Shown: positions 18,030 through 25,791, numbered from the stretch's first letter. The stretch: 64,000 bases of DNA from a virus (IMGVR_UViG_3300037247_001890:1-64000), one strand, 5' to 3'. Numbers and translations: made by a program. The notes: a model not told the origin generated them from the letters alone.

Positions 18030-18187
18030 AAGTTAAATTCTTTAGTGAATCCTTCGTGTCGTACATTTTCCATCATGGATTTGTCGTCGCAGGAGGAAAC
18101 AAATACAAACTGTTGTATACTCCTAAAGGACACGAAGTATTTGGAAGAACTATAATAGCAATAGATAAGGTACCAAAATGCAAGTAA
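18026..18187 (+). CDS. Array gene 17 (53 aa)
   Basis: Opens MKVKFFSESFVSYIFHHG. Overlaps gene 18 by 10 bases. Middle contains GRTIIAIDKVPK. Confidence 0.6.
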   Translation: MKVKFFSESFVSYIFHHGFVVAGGNKYKLLYTPKGHEVFGRTIIAIDKVPKCK

Positions 18188-18372
18188 ATTTCTTCAGCGA
18201 ACCCTATTTGTTGTATGTGAATTCAATTAACAGAGTTCATGGATTCTCGCAGGGCTATAGAACAATGAAGGAGCATACTAAAACTGGGTGGTGGCAAGTA
18301 GTATTTGTAGGTAAAATTAAAAGAATACCATACGGCCCTATAATAAAAATGGAGGTATTTCTTGAAAGTTAA
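18178..18372 (+). CDS. Array gene 18 (64 aa)
   Basis: Opens MQVNFFSEPYLLYVNSINRVHG; ends MEVFLES, like gene 14 (both also share VGKIK). Paralog of gene 14. Confidence 0.65.
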   Translation: MQVNFFSEPYLLYVNSINRVHGFSQGYRTMKEHTKTGWWQVVFVGKIKRIPYGPIIKMEVFLES

Positions 18373-18556
18373 TTTCTTTAAACAATCTTTTTTGTTATAT
18401 GCGTTCTCAATATTAAAACCACAGATACACATAAAATCTGGGAAAGTAAAAATGGTTGGTATGAGTGGTATGAGTGGACCTACAATGGTACTAGCAGAAA
18501 AACTTAGAACAACACCAGAATATAATACAGCATTAAATGAATATGAGGTAATATGA
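18362..18556 (+). CDS. Array gene 19 (64 aa, TTG start)
   Basis: TTG at 18362 after GGAGG gives (M)KVNFFKQSFLLYAFSI. Paralog of gene 16, including a repeated GMSGMSGP insertion. The 14-15 and 18-19 pairs look like one duplicated two-gene block. Confidence 0.6.
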   Translation: MKVNFFKQSFLLYAFSILKPQIHIKSGKVKMVGMSGMSGPTMVLAEKLRTTPEYNTALNEYEVI

Positions 18557-18726
18557 AAGTTAATTTCTTTAGTGAACCCTATTTGTTGTATGAAGGCAGT
18601 TTAAAGACAAACGCACTCATCATAATGGAAACCTGCATAGGATTTGTGTATAGTGACAGACATAGTCTGTCATTCCCTGTATTCATCTATGATTGCCTGC
18701 ATGAATATGATAAGGATTGGATATGA
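18553..18726 (+). CDS. Array gene 20 (57 aa)
   Basis: Opens MKVNFFSEPYLLYEGSL with DNA almost identical to neighbours for the first 13 codons, then diverges. ATGA overlaps. Confidence 0.6.
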   Translation: MKVNFFSEPYLLYEGSLKTNALIIMETCIGFVYSDRHSLSFPVFIYDCLHEYDKDWI

Positions 18727-18866
18727 CAGTAAAATTCTTTGATCAACCCTATTTGTTGTATGCAAGCGAGATATCTTTTACTGGCAGACCTTACTACCTT
18801 CACATAGTAGAACGAAAGAAATGGGTATGGAAAAAAGCAATAGTAATACTAGGATGGAACCATTGA
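18723..18866 (+). CDS. Array gene 21 (47 aa)
   Basis: Opens MTVKFFDQPYLLYASEI; the first 13 codons are the same as gene 22, the rest differs. Tryptophan-rich tail. Confidence 0.55.
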   Translation: MTVKFFDQPYLLYASEISFTGRPYYLHIVERKKWVWKKAIVILGWNH

Positions 18867-18867
18867 T

Positions 18868-19059
18868 ATGACAGTAAAATTCTTTGATCAACCCTATTTG
18901 TTGTATTATAATGAATACAGACTTGGAGGAGACATATTCAAAAATGACTTTTATGTAATACAACGTACCGTAGGATGGCCTAAATTTTCAAGTGAATCAG
19001 TGGTCATAATATATACAAGAATACAAACGGAGATGTTAAATGGAGGTAAATTTCTTTAA
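18868..19059 (+). CDS. Array gene 22 (63 aa)
   Basis: Opens MTVKFFDQPYLLYYNEY. Overlaps gene 23 by 20 bases. Confidence 0.6.
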   Translation: MTVKFFDQPYLLYYNEYRLGGDIFKNDFYVIQRTVGWPKFSSESVVIIYTRIQTEMLNGGKFL

Positions 19060-19183
19060 GGATCCCTATGTGTTGTTTGCAATAGACGCGAACACTAGTT
19101 ACAAATTAATAGGATTCGCCAGAGACAACTCGAACCATCCTGGAAATCATGCATTTATGAATCCGGTGGTTATACTATGCTAA
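19040..19183 (+). CDS. Array gene 23 (47 aa)
   Basis: Opens MEVNFFKDPYVLFAIDAN and ends PVVILC. Paralog of gene 24, which ends TVVILC. Confidence 0.55.
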   Translation: MEVNFFKDPYVLFAIDANTSYKLIGFARDNSNHPGNHAFMNPVVILC

Positions 19184-19326
19184 AAGTTAACTTCTTTAGT
19201 AAACCCTACGTGTTGTTTGAAGGTGATGCGATTGGAAGAAGTGGTTACAAAGTAATAGGAGTTGCCAGAAATTCATCATATTCTAAATATCATCACCAAA
19301 TATATACGGTGGTTATATTATGCTAA
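19177..19326 (+). CDS. Array gene 24 (49 aa)
   Basis: Opens MLKVNFFSKPYVLFEGD; GYKVIGVAR parallels SYKLIGFAR of gene 23. The junction CTATGCTAA provides both stop and start. Confidence 0.55.
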   Translation: MLKVNFFSKPYVLFEGDAIGRSGYKVIGVARNSSYSKYHHQIYTVVILC

Positions 19327-19481
19327 AGGTTAGATTCTTCAGTGAACCACATGTGGTTCATTTATATGATTTTCCCAGCACAAAAATAATAAAAGCACAT
19401 ATCATATTTAAACCTACAAAACGCGGTCAAAATCCTAATCCTATAGTTATACTGGATACAATTAAACCGGAGGATAAGTAA
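19320..19481 (+). CDS. Array gene 25 (53 aa)
   Basis: Opens MLKVRFFSEPHVVHLYD. Ends 15 bases before gene 26, the first real gap in the array. Confidence 0.55.
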   Translation: MLKVRFFSEPHVVHLYDFPSTKIIKAHIIFKPTKRGQNPNPIVILDTIKPEDK

Positions 19482-19496
19482 ATCGGAGATTCACTT

Positions 19497-19694
19497 ATGA
19501 TGAAAGTTAAATATCACAAGAGAATGGTTAATATACACAACACATCGTACGTCGTAAATATTTACAACGTGCATCTGATAAAGCCACGCATATTTGCGTC
19601 AAAGACACATGTCATACACACTTCCCGCAAACCTTTGGGGAGTACTCAGGGAATCGACGATATCGTACTGGTAAATAACTCATGGAAAAAGTAA
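19497..19694 (+). CDS. Array gene 26 (65 aa)
   Basis: Opens MMKVKYHKRMVNIHNTSYVV; CGGAGAT upstream. Ends VLVNNSWKK, matching gene 28 (ALVNNSWKE): a second sub-family within the array. Confidence 0.6.
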   Translation: MMKVKYHKRMVNIHNTSYVVNIYNVHLIKPRIFASKTHVIHTSRKPLGSTQGIDDIVLVNNSWKK

Positions 19695-19831
19695 ACATTA
19701 TAGAAGCAAATAGTCTGGTTAGGCAAGGAGAACCTATAGATGGGGAATATTGGTCACCTTATGATCCGGCACACGTAGTATGCCAAGATGGGGGTTTTCG
19801 ATATTTGCTCGTTGTATGGAGGTTCACATAA
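19682..19831 (+). CDS. Array gene 27 (49 aa)
   Basis: Opens MEKVNIIEANSLVRQGEPID. Paralog of gene 30 (EVNALVSRGNPID). Starts inside the conserved NNSWK tail of gene 26. Confidence 0.55.
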   Translation: MEKVNIIEANSLVRQGEPIDGEYWSPYDPAHVVCQDGGFRYLLVVWRFT

Positions 19832-19833
19832 TA

Positions 19834-19998
19834 ATGGAAAAAGTAAATATCAGTAATTTAACATACATAGTACATTTAAAAAATATCGAGTCGGTAGAAT
19901 CTATACGAGAACTCGAAGAGCAAACACAAGTGTTTGCAACGCAAGGGCATATCATAGGGAAACACATTGCATTGGTAAATAACTCATGGAAAGAGTAA
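19834..19998 (+). CDS. Array gene 28 (54 aa)
   Basis: Opens MEKVNISNLTYIVHLKNIE; ATG at 19834 is preferred over an upstream frame from 19780 because it matches gene 26/27 starts. Paralog of gene 26. Confidence 0.55.
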   Translation: MEKVNISNLTYIVHLKNIESVESIRELEEQTQVFATQGHIIGKHIALVNNSWKE

Positions 19999-20144
19999 GA
20001 TTCACGAATCTCTGTTTCCTTTTCCCTATATCTGATCCAGATGTAAAATGGTCACTAGACTCAAATATAGAATATCATATAATTTATACTGGAGATATGT
20101 GTTATCAAGTAATTTTATTTACAAACGGTTTGGAGTACTTATAA
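19986..20144 (+). CDS. Array gene 29 (52 aa)
   Basis: Opens MERVRFTNLCFLFPISDPD; begins inside the NNSWKE tail of gene 28, as gene 27 does in gene 26. Ends TAATG into gene 30. Confidence 0.55.
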   Translation: MERVRFTNLCFLFPISDPDVKWSLDSNIEYHIIYTGDMCYQVILFTNGLEYL

Positions 20145-20305
20145 TGAAAGTTAGATTTATAGAAGTAAATGCTCTGGTTTCACGAGGAAACCCTATAGAT
20201 GAGACGTACGTCACATATGATTTCTTCCCTGTATACGTAGTATACAAAGACGAAGATTTCCAATATATACTCGTTTCACGCGGTTTTACATATAATGAAA
20301 GTTAA
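20144..20305 (+). CDS. Array gene 30 (53 aa)
   Basis: Opens MKVRFIEVNALVSRGNPID. Paralog of gene 27. Overlaps gene 31 by 11 bases. Confidence 0.6.
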   Translation: MKVRFIEVNALVSRGNPIDETYVTYDFFPVYVVYKDEDFQYILVSRGFTYNES

Positions 20306-20411
20306 ATTCTTTAATCAACCCTATTTGTTGTGTGTATATTGCATAAATGATGGAACTCATAAATTCGTCTTCGTAGATACCTTTTATGCGTTGTATGTAG
20401 ATGGTAGTTAG
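20295..20411 (+). CDS. Array gene 31 (38 aa)
   Basis: Opens MKVKFFNQPYLLCVYCIND: returns to the core family. Shortest array member; may be a truncated copy. Confidence 0.5.
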   Translation: MKVKFFNQPYLLCVYCINDGTHKFVFVDTFYALYVDGS

Positions 20412-20532
20412 ATTCCTCAGCAAACCCTTCCTGATGGAGATATTTTTCTATAGGGATGATGACGGAGTCATCATAATTAAAGGGGCTATCTTTGTAGATA
20501 AGCCCTCTGAATATGCAAAAGAATATACATAG
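20401..20532 (+). CDS. Array gene 32 (43 aa)
   Basis: Opens MVVRFLSKPFLMEIFFY. Last array gene; followed by the AT-rich gap. Confidence 0.5.
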   Translation: MVVRFLSKPFLMEIFFYRDDDGVIIIKGAIFVDKPSEYAKEYT

Positions 20533-20871
20533 CAAATTACAATGAATGAGTATATATATATATATTTATACTAATACTATAAAAATATATCTTTATAGAA
20601 CCCTGTGTAGGGAAAAAGTAGGGCTCAAACTACGTTTGAGTCCTTAAAAACTTGTTTTACATACTCTTACACCCAGGAAACCTCAAACCAATAAAAACAA
20701 TGACTTACGAGAAATACCTAAAAAAGGTCATATAATTTCAATTTAATATTATAATAATATATTAATACACCTCCATTATATAATTTGGAGTTAATAGTTG
20801 AATAATATAGTTTAGGGTATGCATAAATATACAAGATATTGCATAATTATGCATTATATTAGGAGGTGAGA
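20533..20871. other. AT-rich gene-free gap with hairpins
   Basis: About 340 bases without a supportable ORF, containing (TA)n runs. An imperfect stem at 20621-20643 (GGGCTCAAA/TTTGAGTCC) lacks a T-run. A promoter for the following genes is likely here, but no single site stands out. AGGAGGTGAG precedes the next ATG. Confidence 0.5.
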
Positions 20872-21018
20872 ATGAAAGTCAAAGTTATTATGGGGGACCA
20901 TGATGTAATTGTCCAAATGTCAAAGGGCGAATACTATGACATTAAACGCGCTCTTAGGCATTATAATAATGCCTACACACTCGATTTACTTAAAAAGTTA
21001 GAGAAGGAGGAGAAATGA
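20872..21018 (+). CDS. 48-aa hypothetical protein
   Basis: Starts after AGGAGGTGAGA. Opens MKVKVIMGDHDVIVQM, loosely like the array family; basic/acidic helical C-terminus. First gene of a new overlapping run. Confidence 0.6.
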   Translation: MKVKVIMGDHDVIVQMSKGEYYDIKRALRHYNNAYTLDLLKKLEKEEK

Positions 21019-21161
21019 TAATAAACATATTCACAGAACCATACATAATAGATACACTCAAAGAAGAGGAGTGTCTTCCTCACTGTCTAAGACGAGACAT
21101 TGGTACCAATCCTAAAAATTGGAACCTTATATTCATTTTTTCGAAAGAGAGGTTGAAATGA
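21015..21161 (+). CDS. 48-aa array-like protein
   Basis: Opens MIINIFTEPYIIDTLK, a divergent member of the MKVKFF-QPYLLY family outside the main array. ATGA overlaps at both ends; GGAGG precedes it. Confidence 0.55.
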   Translation: MIINIFTEPYIIDTLKEEECLPHCLRRDIGTNPKNWNLIFIFSKERLK

Positions 21162-21508
21162 AACTAAAAGCTAAAGCTAATGAAGGTTGGGAAGACGGTA
21201 AATTGATAACAATACTACAAATAGAGGGGGATCCTCTAAACCTGGAAGGCTCGGGAGCCTTTGACTTGGACATCGTTGTCCAAATCACCAATGATCAAAT
21301 TCAAAAATCACTGGAGCCTGATACCAGAACCGATGCCGAGCGAAAACACGCACATGCAGCTAAACACAACATAAAGTGGGCTCTTCTTACATGTATGAAG
21401 GATCTGGCACCCTGTCTCGGTCCAGATTGTGTAACCTGGCTGGGGTTGACGTACGTCGACTGCCCGCATGTAAAGAGTTCTATTCCAAAACAAAAGGGGG
21501 CAATATGA
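21158..21508 (+). CDS. Hypothetical protein
   Basis: 116 aa from MKLKAKANEGWEDGK, the ATGA-coupled start; a frame from 21119 is longer but crosses the previous gene. Contains paired cysteines (LAPCLGPDC, DCPH). Function unknown. Confidence 0.6.
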   Translation: MKLKAKANEGWEDGKLITILQIEGDPLNLEGSGAFDLDIVVQITNDQIQKSLEPDTRTDAERKHAHAAKHNIKWALLTCMKDLAPCLGPDCVTWLGLTYVDCPHVKSSIPKQKGAI

Positions 21509-21777
21509 AAAAATGGATTCAAACCTGGGCTAACTATTACAGCCATCTTACCCGTAATTTGTCCGCGGAGCAGACACACAAGCTATTGAGCGAGGAACGC
21601 GTTGCAAATGAGAACATCATAACCCGGGCGAAAGAGCGTATACAAGGCGTAGCCTTGTATTATGATCAAAGCCATTTGAGCGATCCAACCCCTCCGGGTA
21701 AAAAAGTAAGGGACACCAGTGCCCCTTCCAACGACATAAAAATGCACACCAGAGAAATCTCAGATCGGGAGATATAA
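21505..21777 (+). CDS. Hypothetical protein
   Basis: 90 aa from MKKWIQTWANYYSHL, ATGA-coupled; helical, Thr/Asp-rich C-terminus. Function unknown. Confidence 0.6.
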   Translation: MKKWIQTWANYYSHLTRNLSAEQTHKLLSEERVANENIITRAKERIQGVALYYDQSHLSDPTPPGKKVRDTSAPSNDIKMHTREISDREI

Positions 21778-21984
21778 ATGAAAACAATACTTTCTAATCC
21801 TGTTAAACAAAGATTTAGTACATGGGAGAAGGCACTTAGAGCCGCAGAAATACATTATATGTCGTATGGCTGGTTTATGAGGGCATTTGGCGTTGTTATA
21901 ATTAGGCACTGGGTAGATCATAACTATTTCAGTGTAATAAACGCTAAGTCAACAGTTAGAGAAAGGCAGTTCTACTATGACTGA
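21778..21984 (+). CDS. Hypothetical basic protein
   Basis: 68 aa; starts directly after the previous stop. Basic with aromatic residues (YMSYGWFMRAFGVV). Overlaps the next gene by 8 bases. Confidence 0.55.
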   Translation: MKTILSNPVKQRFSTWEKALRAAEIHYMSYGWFMRAFGVVIIRHWVDHNYFSVINAKSTVRERQFYYD

Positions 21985-22201
21985 TGGAGAATTGATTATG
22001 GACCACATATCTACGTACGTAGATAAGAAATTTGAATTAAACGAGCTTGAATTAAGGCCACCCAAGGATTTTCTTGATCCTGTTGTAATTCCATCTTATT
22101 TTATTGATCGAGCCATAGAAAAGAAGAAAGCAGCCTTAAGAAAAATTATTGAAGTTGAAAGAAACTTCATTGCAGGTTTCTTCGATGACATGCAAGAATA
22201 A
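21977..22201 (+). CDS. Hypothetical helical protein
   Basis: 74 aa; C-terminal half predicted helical (RAIEKKKAALRKIIEVERNF). Last gene before hairpins at 22201-22257. Confidence 0.55.
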   Translation: MTDGELIMDHISTYVDKKFELNELELRPPKDFLDPVVIPSYFIDRAIEKKKAALRKIIEVERNFIAGFFDDMQE

Positions 22202-22257
22202 GGGGGCGTACGCCTCCTTAGACGGCCGTGGTGAGACGATCGACATACGTCGATCTC
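22201..22257 (+). promoter_or_regulatory. Two intergenic hairpins
   Basis: A palindromic stem around GGGGGCGTACGCCTCC and, at 22238-22255, GATCGAC-ATAC-GTCGATC. No T-run follows, so attenuation or RNA processing is as likely as termination. Confidence 0.5.
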
Positions 22258-22288
22258 AGAACACCCTCAATTCAACCAAGGAGGTCTC

Positions 22289-22447
22289 ATGAAAGCACAA
22301 ATTACCAAAAAAGAATATCATACCGCTATAAGGGATTTAAGGGCGTCATATAAACATGGGGAATTATCAGAACGTACATTCAAAAAATTAGTCAAAACAG
22401 TGGCTTCCGTATATTATGGCCAAAAACTGGACAAAATACTAAAATGA
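22289..22447 (+). CDS. 52-aa hypothetical protein
   Basis: AGGAGGTCTC upstream. Basic helical sequence (KKEYHTAIRDLRASYKHGEL), SHOCT-like in feel (short, GELSERTFKKL) but not assignable with confidence. Confidence 0.6.
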   Translation: MKAQITKKEYHTAIRDLRASYKHGELSERTFKKLVKTVASVYYGQKLDKILK

Positions 22448-22635
22448 AAAAATTTAAATATAAACGAAAATGCCCAAGATGTAGTCAAAGAAATGTCTTG
22501 AATACATTTGTTAAAAAAGGCAGCATTTACCTTGCCGGCCACCTAGACGGCAATACGAGTGGAATAAAGGCAAAAAGAAATTTGATGTATCGAAGCTGCA
22601 ATACTTGCGGCTATGGTTGGAGAGAGAAGGTTTAA
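22444..22635 (+). CDS. Zinc-ribbon protein
   Basis: 63 aa; CPRC at 10-13 and CNTC at 52-55 with basic flanks form a small zinc ribbon. ATGA-coupled to the upstream gene. Confidence 0.65.
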   Translation: MKKFKYKRKCPRCSQRNVLNTFVKKGSIYLAGHLDGNTSGIKAKRNLMYRSCNTCGYGWREKV

Positions 22636-22636
22636 A

Positions 22637-22981
22637 ATGAGCGTACGTGTATGGACATTAGAATATGTGCCATTTGTTATGGGTGGATCGGTTTGGCAAC
22701 CAATATCGACGGACGTCGAGCACCATGGTGAATATGACCTGGGCAAGGGCTACAAAGGACATTTGATTTATGCGCCAAGTGGCAGGACGTACGTCGCGGA
22801 AAGCAGATCCGGCGCGTTCGTTGGACCTACGATAGCCGACGTGCGTCTTGACATCACAAACTGTGAGGACATAAGTCTAATGGAGAAGCAAGTAACAGAT
22901 GCTATTGAAAAATCTAAACAAGCAAGAAGAGTAAAAGCAAAAGAATTTTGGAGGTTATTAAAACAAAATGAAAATACTTAG
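22637..22981 (+). CDS. Hypothetical protein
   Basis: 114 aa from MSVRVWTLEYVPF, with GAGAGAAGG upstream; an in-frame ATG at 22613 lies inside the zinc-ribbon gene. Beta-rich N-terminus, helical C-terminus. Function unknown. Confidence 0.6.
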   Translation: MSVRVWTLEYVPFVMGGSVWQPISTDVEHHGEYDLGKGYKGHLIYAPSGRTYVAESRSGAFVGPTIADVRLDITNCEDISLMEKQVTDAIEKSKQARRVKAKEFWRLLKQNENT

Positions 22982-23168
22982 ATCTGGTTTAACCAAGAAA
23001 AGCCGCGTGTGCATGTGGCTGAGTGGCATTGGTGGTGCCATCGGTGGTGCCATTATACTATTCATGTTTATAAATGGGTATAATCGCACTCATGAAGGCA
23101 TATGGCTAATTACAGTTGGTGTGACGGCTTGCATTTTAGCTTATGACTATTCTACGAGAAAAAAATGA
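22968..23168 (+). CDS. Two-span membrane protein
   Basis: 66 aa with a glycine-rich hydrophobic segment (GGAIGGAIILFMFI) and a second one (LITVGVTACILAY). Overlaps neighbours. Function unknown. Confidence 0.6.
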   Translation: MKILRSGLTKKSRVCMWLSGIGGAIGGAIILFMFINGYNRTHEGIWLITVGVTACILAYDYSTRKK

Positions 23169-23305
23169 AAGAAAAATACCGTAAAATGTTAGAGGACGCT
23201 GAAGAAAAACAATTTAGTTATGGCAGTGCCTGGGTTGCACATCAAGAAGCTGTATGGAATGAAGTTCAACGATTGATAAAAGAGGATGAAGAAAATGAAC
23301 GATAA
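23165..23305 (+). CDS. 46-aa hypothetical protein
   Basis: Opens MKEKYRKMLEDAEEKQF; acidic amphipathic helix. ATGA-coupled to the membrane gene and overlapping the next. Confidence 0.5.
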   Translation: MKEKYRKMLEDAEEKQFSYGSAWVAHQEAVWNEVQRLIKEDEENER

Positions 23306-23516
23306 ACCTTATACGATTACCGATAAACGTGGCATGAGTAAAGGGCAAGAACACCCTAAGGAAGTATGTCGCGTATGTGGGTCAAAAGAAGTCCATAGTA
23401 AAAAATACGGAAAACCTACTATGGATTGCATAACATATTTAAAGAATCAAGTCAGCGAATTACAAAAGTATGTTACAGTGGACGAAGCTTATCACGACGA
23501 GACTGGACCAATGTAA
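23295..23516 (+). CDS. Hypothetical protein with CxxC
   Basis: 73 aa from MNDKPYTIT, chosen because GAGG is 8 bases upstream; ATG at 23286 would be too close. CRVC at 25-28 and one later Cys may bind zinc. Confidence 0.55.
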   Translation: MNDKPYTITDKRGMSKGQEHPKEVCRVCGSKEVHSKKYGKPTMDCITYLKNQVSELQKYVTVDEAYHDETGPM

Positions 23517-23776
23517 TGAAGTTAATTGATTACCTGGCAAAACGCCAGCGACACAAAGAACTTCGTCAACAACTGAAAGATGTAAAATACGATATAGGCT
23601 TAAATTGTCAAGTGTATTCTGAAGCGTCGAATAAAAAAATGAAAGAAAGCTGTATTAGAGAATCTATTAAATTAAAAAAACAGCAGCTTTCTTTAGAAGA
23701 AGAACTCAGAGAAGTTTTTAAGGATCAAATTGGTGGGCCAGATTTGAACAGTGGACGCGGTGGACCAGATGACTAA
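23516..23776 (+). CDS. Hypothetical coiled-coil-like protein
   Basis: 86 aa from MKLIDYLAKRQRHKEL; heptad-like Leu/Lys/Glu pattern throughout, Gly/Pro-rich tail. TAATG junction with the previous gene. Confidence 0.55.
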   Translation: MKLIDYLAKRQRHKELRQQLKDVKYDIGLNCQVYSEASNKKMKESCIRESIKLKKQQLSLEEELREVFKDQIGGPDLNSGRGGPDD

Positions 23777-24011
23777 TGATTCTTTAATAAGCTTAACTAA
23801 AATGACATTGGCACAGCAGGAGACCATAGAGAAACTATCTCGCCGTTTCCCAATGCTGGACGGGCCTGATATCGACTGGATAACAGCTGAAAAGATCTAT
23901 AAAATATACAGCCAGCTACACGGTACCAGTCAAAGTTTGCAAAGAATAGCAGAAAGAGGCGGATTTGGGTGGGGAGAAGTAAAACTTATGACAGAAAAGG
24001 GTAAAAAATGA
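23769..24011 (+). CDS. Hypothetical protein
   Basis: 80 aa from MTNDSLISLTKM at 23769; a GTG at 23751 is also open. Helical with RRFPMLDGPDIDWITAEKIYKIY. Function unknown. Confidence 0.5.
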   Translation: MTNDSLISLTKMTLAQQETIEKLSRRFPMLDGPDIDWITAEKIYKIYSQLHGTSQSLQRIAERGGFGWGEVKLMTEKGKK

Positions 24012-24247
24012 GTGATAGCATAGAACTTTTTGAGATCTTAGGAAAGGGAAAGATCTTTAGCATACGCCTATCGAAGCCTTTCTATGAATTATGGTATGTT
24101 GGGTCAGACAAGGAAAAAGATGTAAAGATTAGTCAATTTATTGGCCTTAATTATGTCAAAACTGAACATACAAACGGGATCCAAATGATAATTTGGGGCC
24201 TTAACATCATGTTTGCATGGGGGAAAGAACGAAATGGACGCAGTTGA
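24008..24247 (+). CDS. Hypothetical protein
   Basis: 79 aa, beta-rich (KIFSIRLSKPFYELWYVG). ATGA-coupled. Function unknown. Confidence 0.55.
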   Translation: MSDSIELFEILGKGKIFSIRLSKPFYELWYVGSDKEKDVKISQFIGLNYVKTEHTNGIQMIIWGLNIMFAWGKERNGRS

Positions 24248-24434
24248 TAGAAAATATCTATTAGATAGGATAAAAGAACTCATTATAGAGCATGGTCGCG
24301 TTGCTAGGTGGGGATTGTACGTCATGGTTTCTGCTACACTGATTAAAACTTGTATCATGCAGAAAGATATACATCACATTGAACATCAACTCGACAGGAT
24401 AGAAAATCAACTACAACAGGAGGAGACAAAATGA
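24234..24434 (+). CDS. Small membrane-anchored helical protein
   Basis: 66 aa from MDAVDRKYLLDRI; a hydrophobic middle (WGLYVMVSATLI) then a coiled-coil tail (HIEHQLDRIENQLQQEE). Overlaps both neighbours. Confidence 0.5.
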   Translation: MDAVDRKYLLDRIKELIIEHGRVARWGLYVMVSATLIKTCIMQKDIHHIEHQLDRIENQLQQEETK

Positions 24435-24967
24435 AAATTCATATATCAACTCTTGCGTTATTCTTCTGGGGTTTTATAATACTATTTGCAGGATTAAGTA
24501 ATGATTTTCTTATGACATGTCTTGCTATGGTTGGACTTTGTTTTGCATTGTATTGGCATATCTGGCATTTAAAATCGGAAAAAGAATTTGAAGAGGACCC
24601 TATAGATGTAATGCAGACGTACTATCTGAGGGACGGAACCAAAATACGAGCAGTGCCTGAGAAAGATTTTCATATAATTAGCAAAAGCTTATTTGCCACA
24701 CTTGAACAAGTCGAGAAACTGCAGAAAGAAAAAGCAAGTTCAATAGCCAAGTGGTTCAAAAAAGGCCAGAATTCCGCAAAACGGAAAAACAAAAGCGGAT
24801 GCTGCTGTATTATAAACGACGACGATGAAATTGTAAGTATGTGTGGTGCACATGAAGACCATGTAGAAGAATTAAAAAGTCTAATGCGTGAAGTTTCATC
24901 GGCTGACTGGTTTATCCGATACAACGATGAATTCAACGAACGTTGGAAGAAAGCGTTAGAAAGTTAG
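24431..24967 (+). CDS. Membrane protein with cytoplasmic domain
   Basis: 178 aa. Two N-terminal spans (about residues 5-45, LALFFWGFIILFAGL and CLAMVGLCFALYW), then a soluble domain with KSGCCCIINDDDEIVSMCGAH, a Cys cluster that could bind metal. Function unknown. Confidence 0.65.
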   Translation: MKIHISTLALFFWGFIILFAGLSNDFLMTCLAMVGLCFALYWHIWHLKSEKEFEEDPIDVMQTYYLRDGTKIRAVPEKDFHIISKSLFATLEQVEKLQKEKASSIAKWFKKGQNSAKRKNKSGCCCIINDDDEIVSMCGAHEDHVEELKSLMREVSSADWFIRYNDEFNERWKKALES

Positions 24968-24979
24968 TAGGGAGATTAG

Positions 24980-25180
24980 ATGGAAAAACCAACAGAAGGC
25001 TGGAAATGGCTAATGAATGCTGAAAAGTGGCATTATTTCGTTGATAATAAGTCACTGTGTAGTAGATGGGGCACATTCAGTATGAATGCTCTTGAGAAAG
25101 GAATGGACGACTCACCTGATAATTGCAAAATGTGCAGAAGGAAACTTAAATCAAGACAGGCGAAAGGAGAAGTATCATGA
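24980..25180 (+). CDS. Small Cys-containing protein
   Basis: 66 aa; HYF...CSRWG...CKMCRRK suggests a His/Cys zinc site. GGGAG upstream; overlaps the next gene by ATGA. Confidence 0.6.
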   Translation: MEKPTEGWKWLMNAEKWHYFVDNKSLCSRWGTFSMNALEKGMDDSPDNCKMCRRKLKSRQAKGEVS

Positions 25181-25410
25181 GTAACAAAAGAGAAGTGAAA
25201 GTAGCAGTTAAAAAACATGGACGTAATTGGATTAATCATGAACGACCGCCCTATTGTCCGGAGTGCGAAGGAAAGAACATTAAACATTCCATCAGCATGA
25301 TTTATTCAGGAAAAGAAAGGAAATACGCTGCAGAGTGTTTATGCTTAGACTGCGGATGTGAATTTACGCTTGTGCGTATTGAGGAGGAGGAAGATGAAAC
25401 TGACAACTGA
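25177..25410 (+). CDS. Zinc-ribbon protein
   Basis: 77 aa; CPEC at about 27-30 and CLDCGC at about 58-63 form a zinc ribbon; very acidic C-terminus (EEEEDETDN). Confidence 0.65.
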   Translation: MSNKREVKVAVKKHGRNWINHERPPYCPECEGKNIKHSISMIYSGKERKYAAECLCLDCGCEFTLVRIEEEEDETDN

Positions 25411-25597
25411 GCAGAAGACAGAATTGAGAAAAATTTATGGCCTTACACATAGAGGCATGGCCCATAAGTGGAGATTTACATCAACGGGCCATCCGTGGTT
25501 TGACTCAACACAGCCCTACTTCAGGCACTTTGAACGTAGATTTAAGAAATTGGGTGGAATGACTCCTGAAATAAGCAAATCTATAGGATGGGAGTGA
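25394..25597 (+). CDS. Hypothetical basic protein
   Basis: 67 aa from MKLTTEQKTELRKIYG after GAGGAGGAGG; upstream frame from 25358 rejected. Rich in His/Arg/Trp. Function unknown. Confidence 0.55.
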   Translation: MKLTTEQKTELRKIYGLTHRGMAHKWRFTSTGHPWFDSTQPYFRHFERRFKKLGGMTPEISKSIGWE

Positions 25598-25599
25598 AC

Positions 25600-25773
25600 A
25601 TGAAGCTTAAAAAATTAAAAAAGAAACTTGAGGAAATGTCCCAAGAAGCATGGGACAAAATGGGCTATCCAGGTACGCCGGGCTGGGAAAAACGTGCTAC
25701 AGACGATGAGAAACACCATTGTGGCAGATATCGTGCTTTAGAGGATGTGTTAGATCTTTTAGAGAAAAAGTAA
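25600..25773 (+). CDS. 57-aa hypothetical protein
   Basis: From MKLKKLKKKLEEM with GGGAGTG upstream; N-terminal amphipathic helix, then GYPGTPGWEKRATDDEKHHCG. Function unknown. Confidence 0.55.
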   Translation: MKLKKLKKKLEEMSQEAWDKMGYPGTPGWEKRATDDEKHHCGRYRALEDVLDLLEKK

Positions 25774-25791
25774 ATAAATAAAGGAGGTATT

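Larger units (their letters stand above)
15165..20532 (+). repeat. Tandem array of 32 short genes, mostly sharing an MKVKFF-QPYLLY-like start
   Basis: Thirty-two consecutive ORFs of 38-73 codons fill 5.4 kb, almost all joined by ATGA or longer overlaps. Most open with M-[KT]-V-[KNR]-[FI]-[FIL]-x-x-[PSQ]-[YF]-[LV]-[LMV]. In the middle of the array the first 12 codons are also nearly identical in DNA, while the rest of each gene diverges, apart from recurring tails such as EVFLES, YEV and VNNSWK. Consistent with repeated duplication and diversification. Confidence 0.85.

Noticed and set aside
18362-18372. Frameshift joining array genes 18 and 19
   Set aside because: TTG after GGAGG gives gene 19 a full family start, as in gene 15, so overlap with a TTG start explains it without a frameshift.
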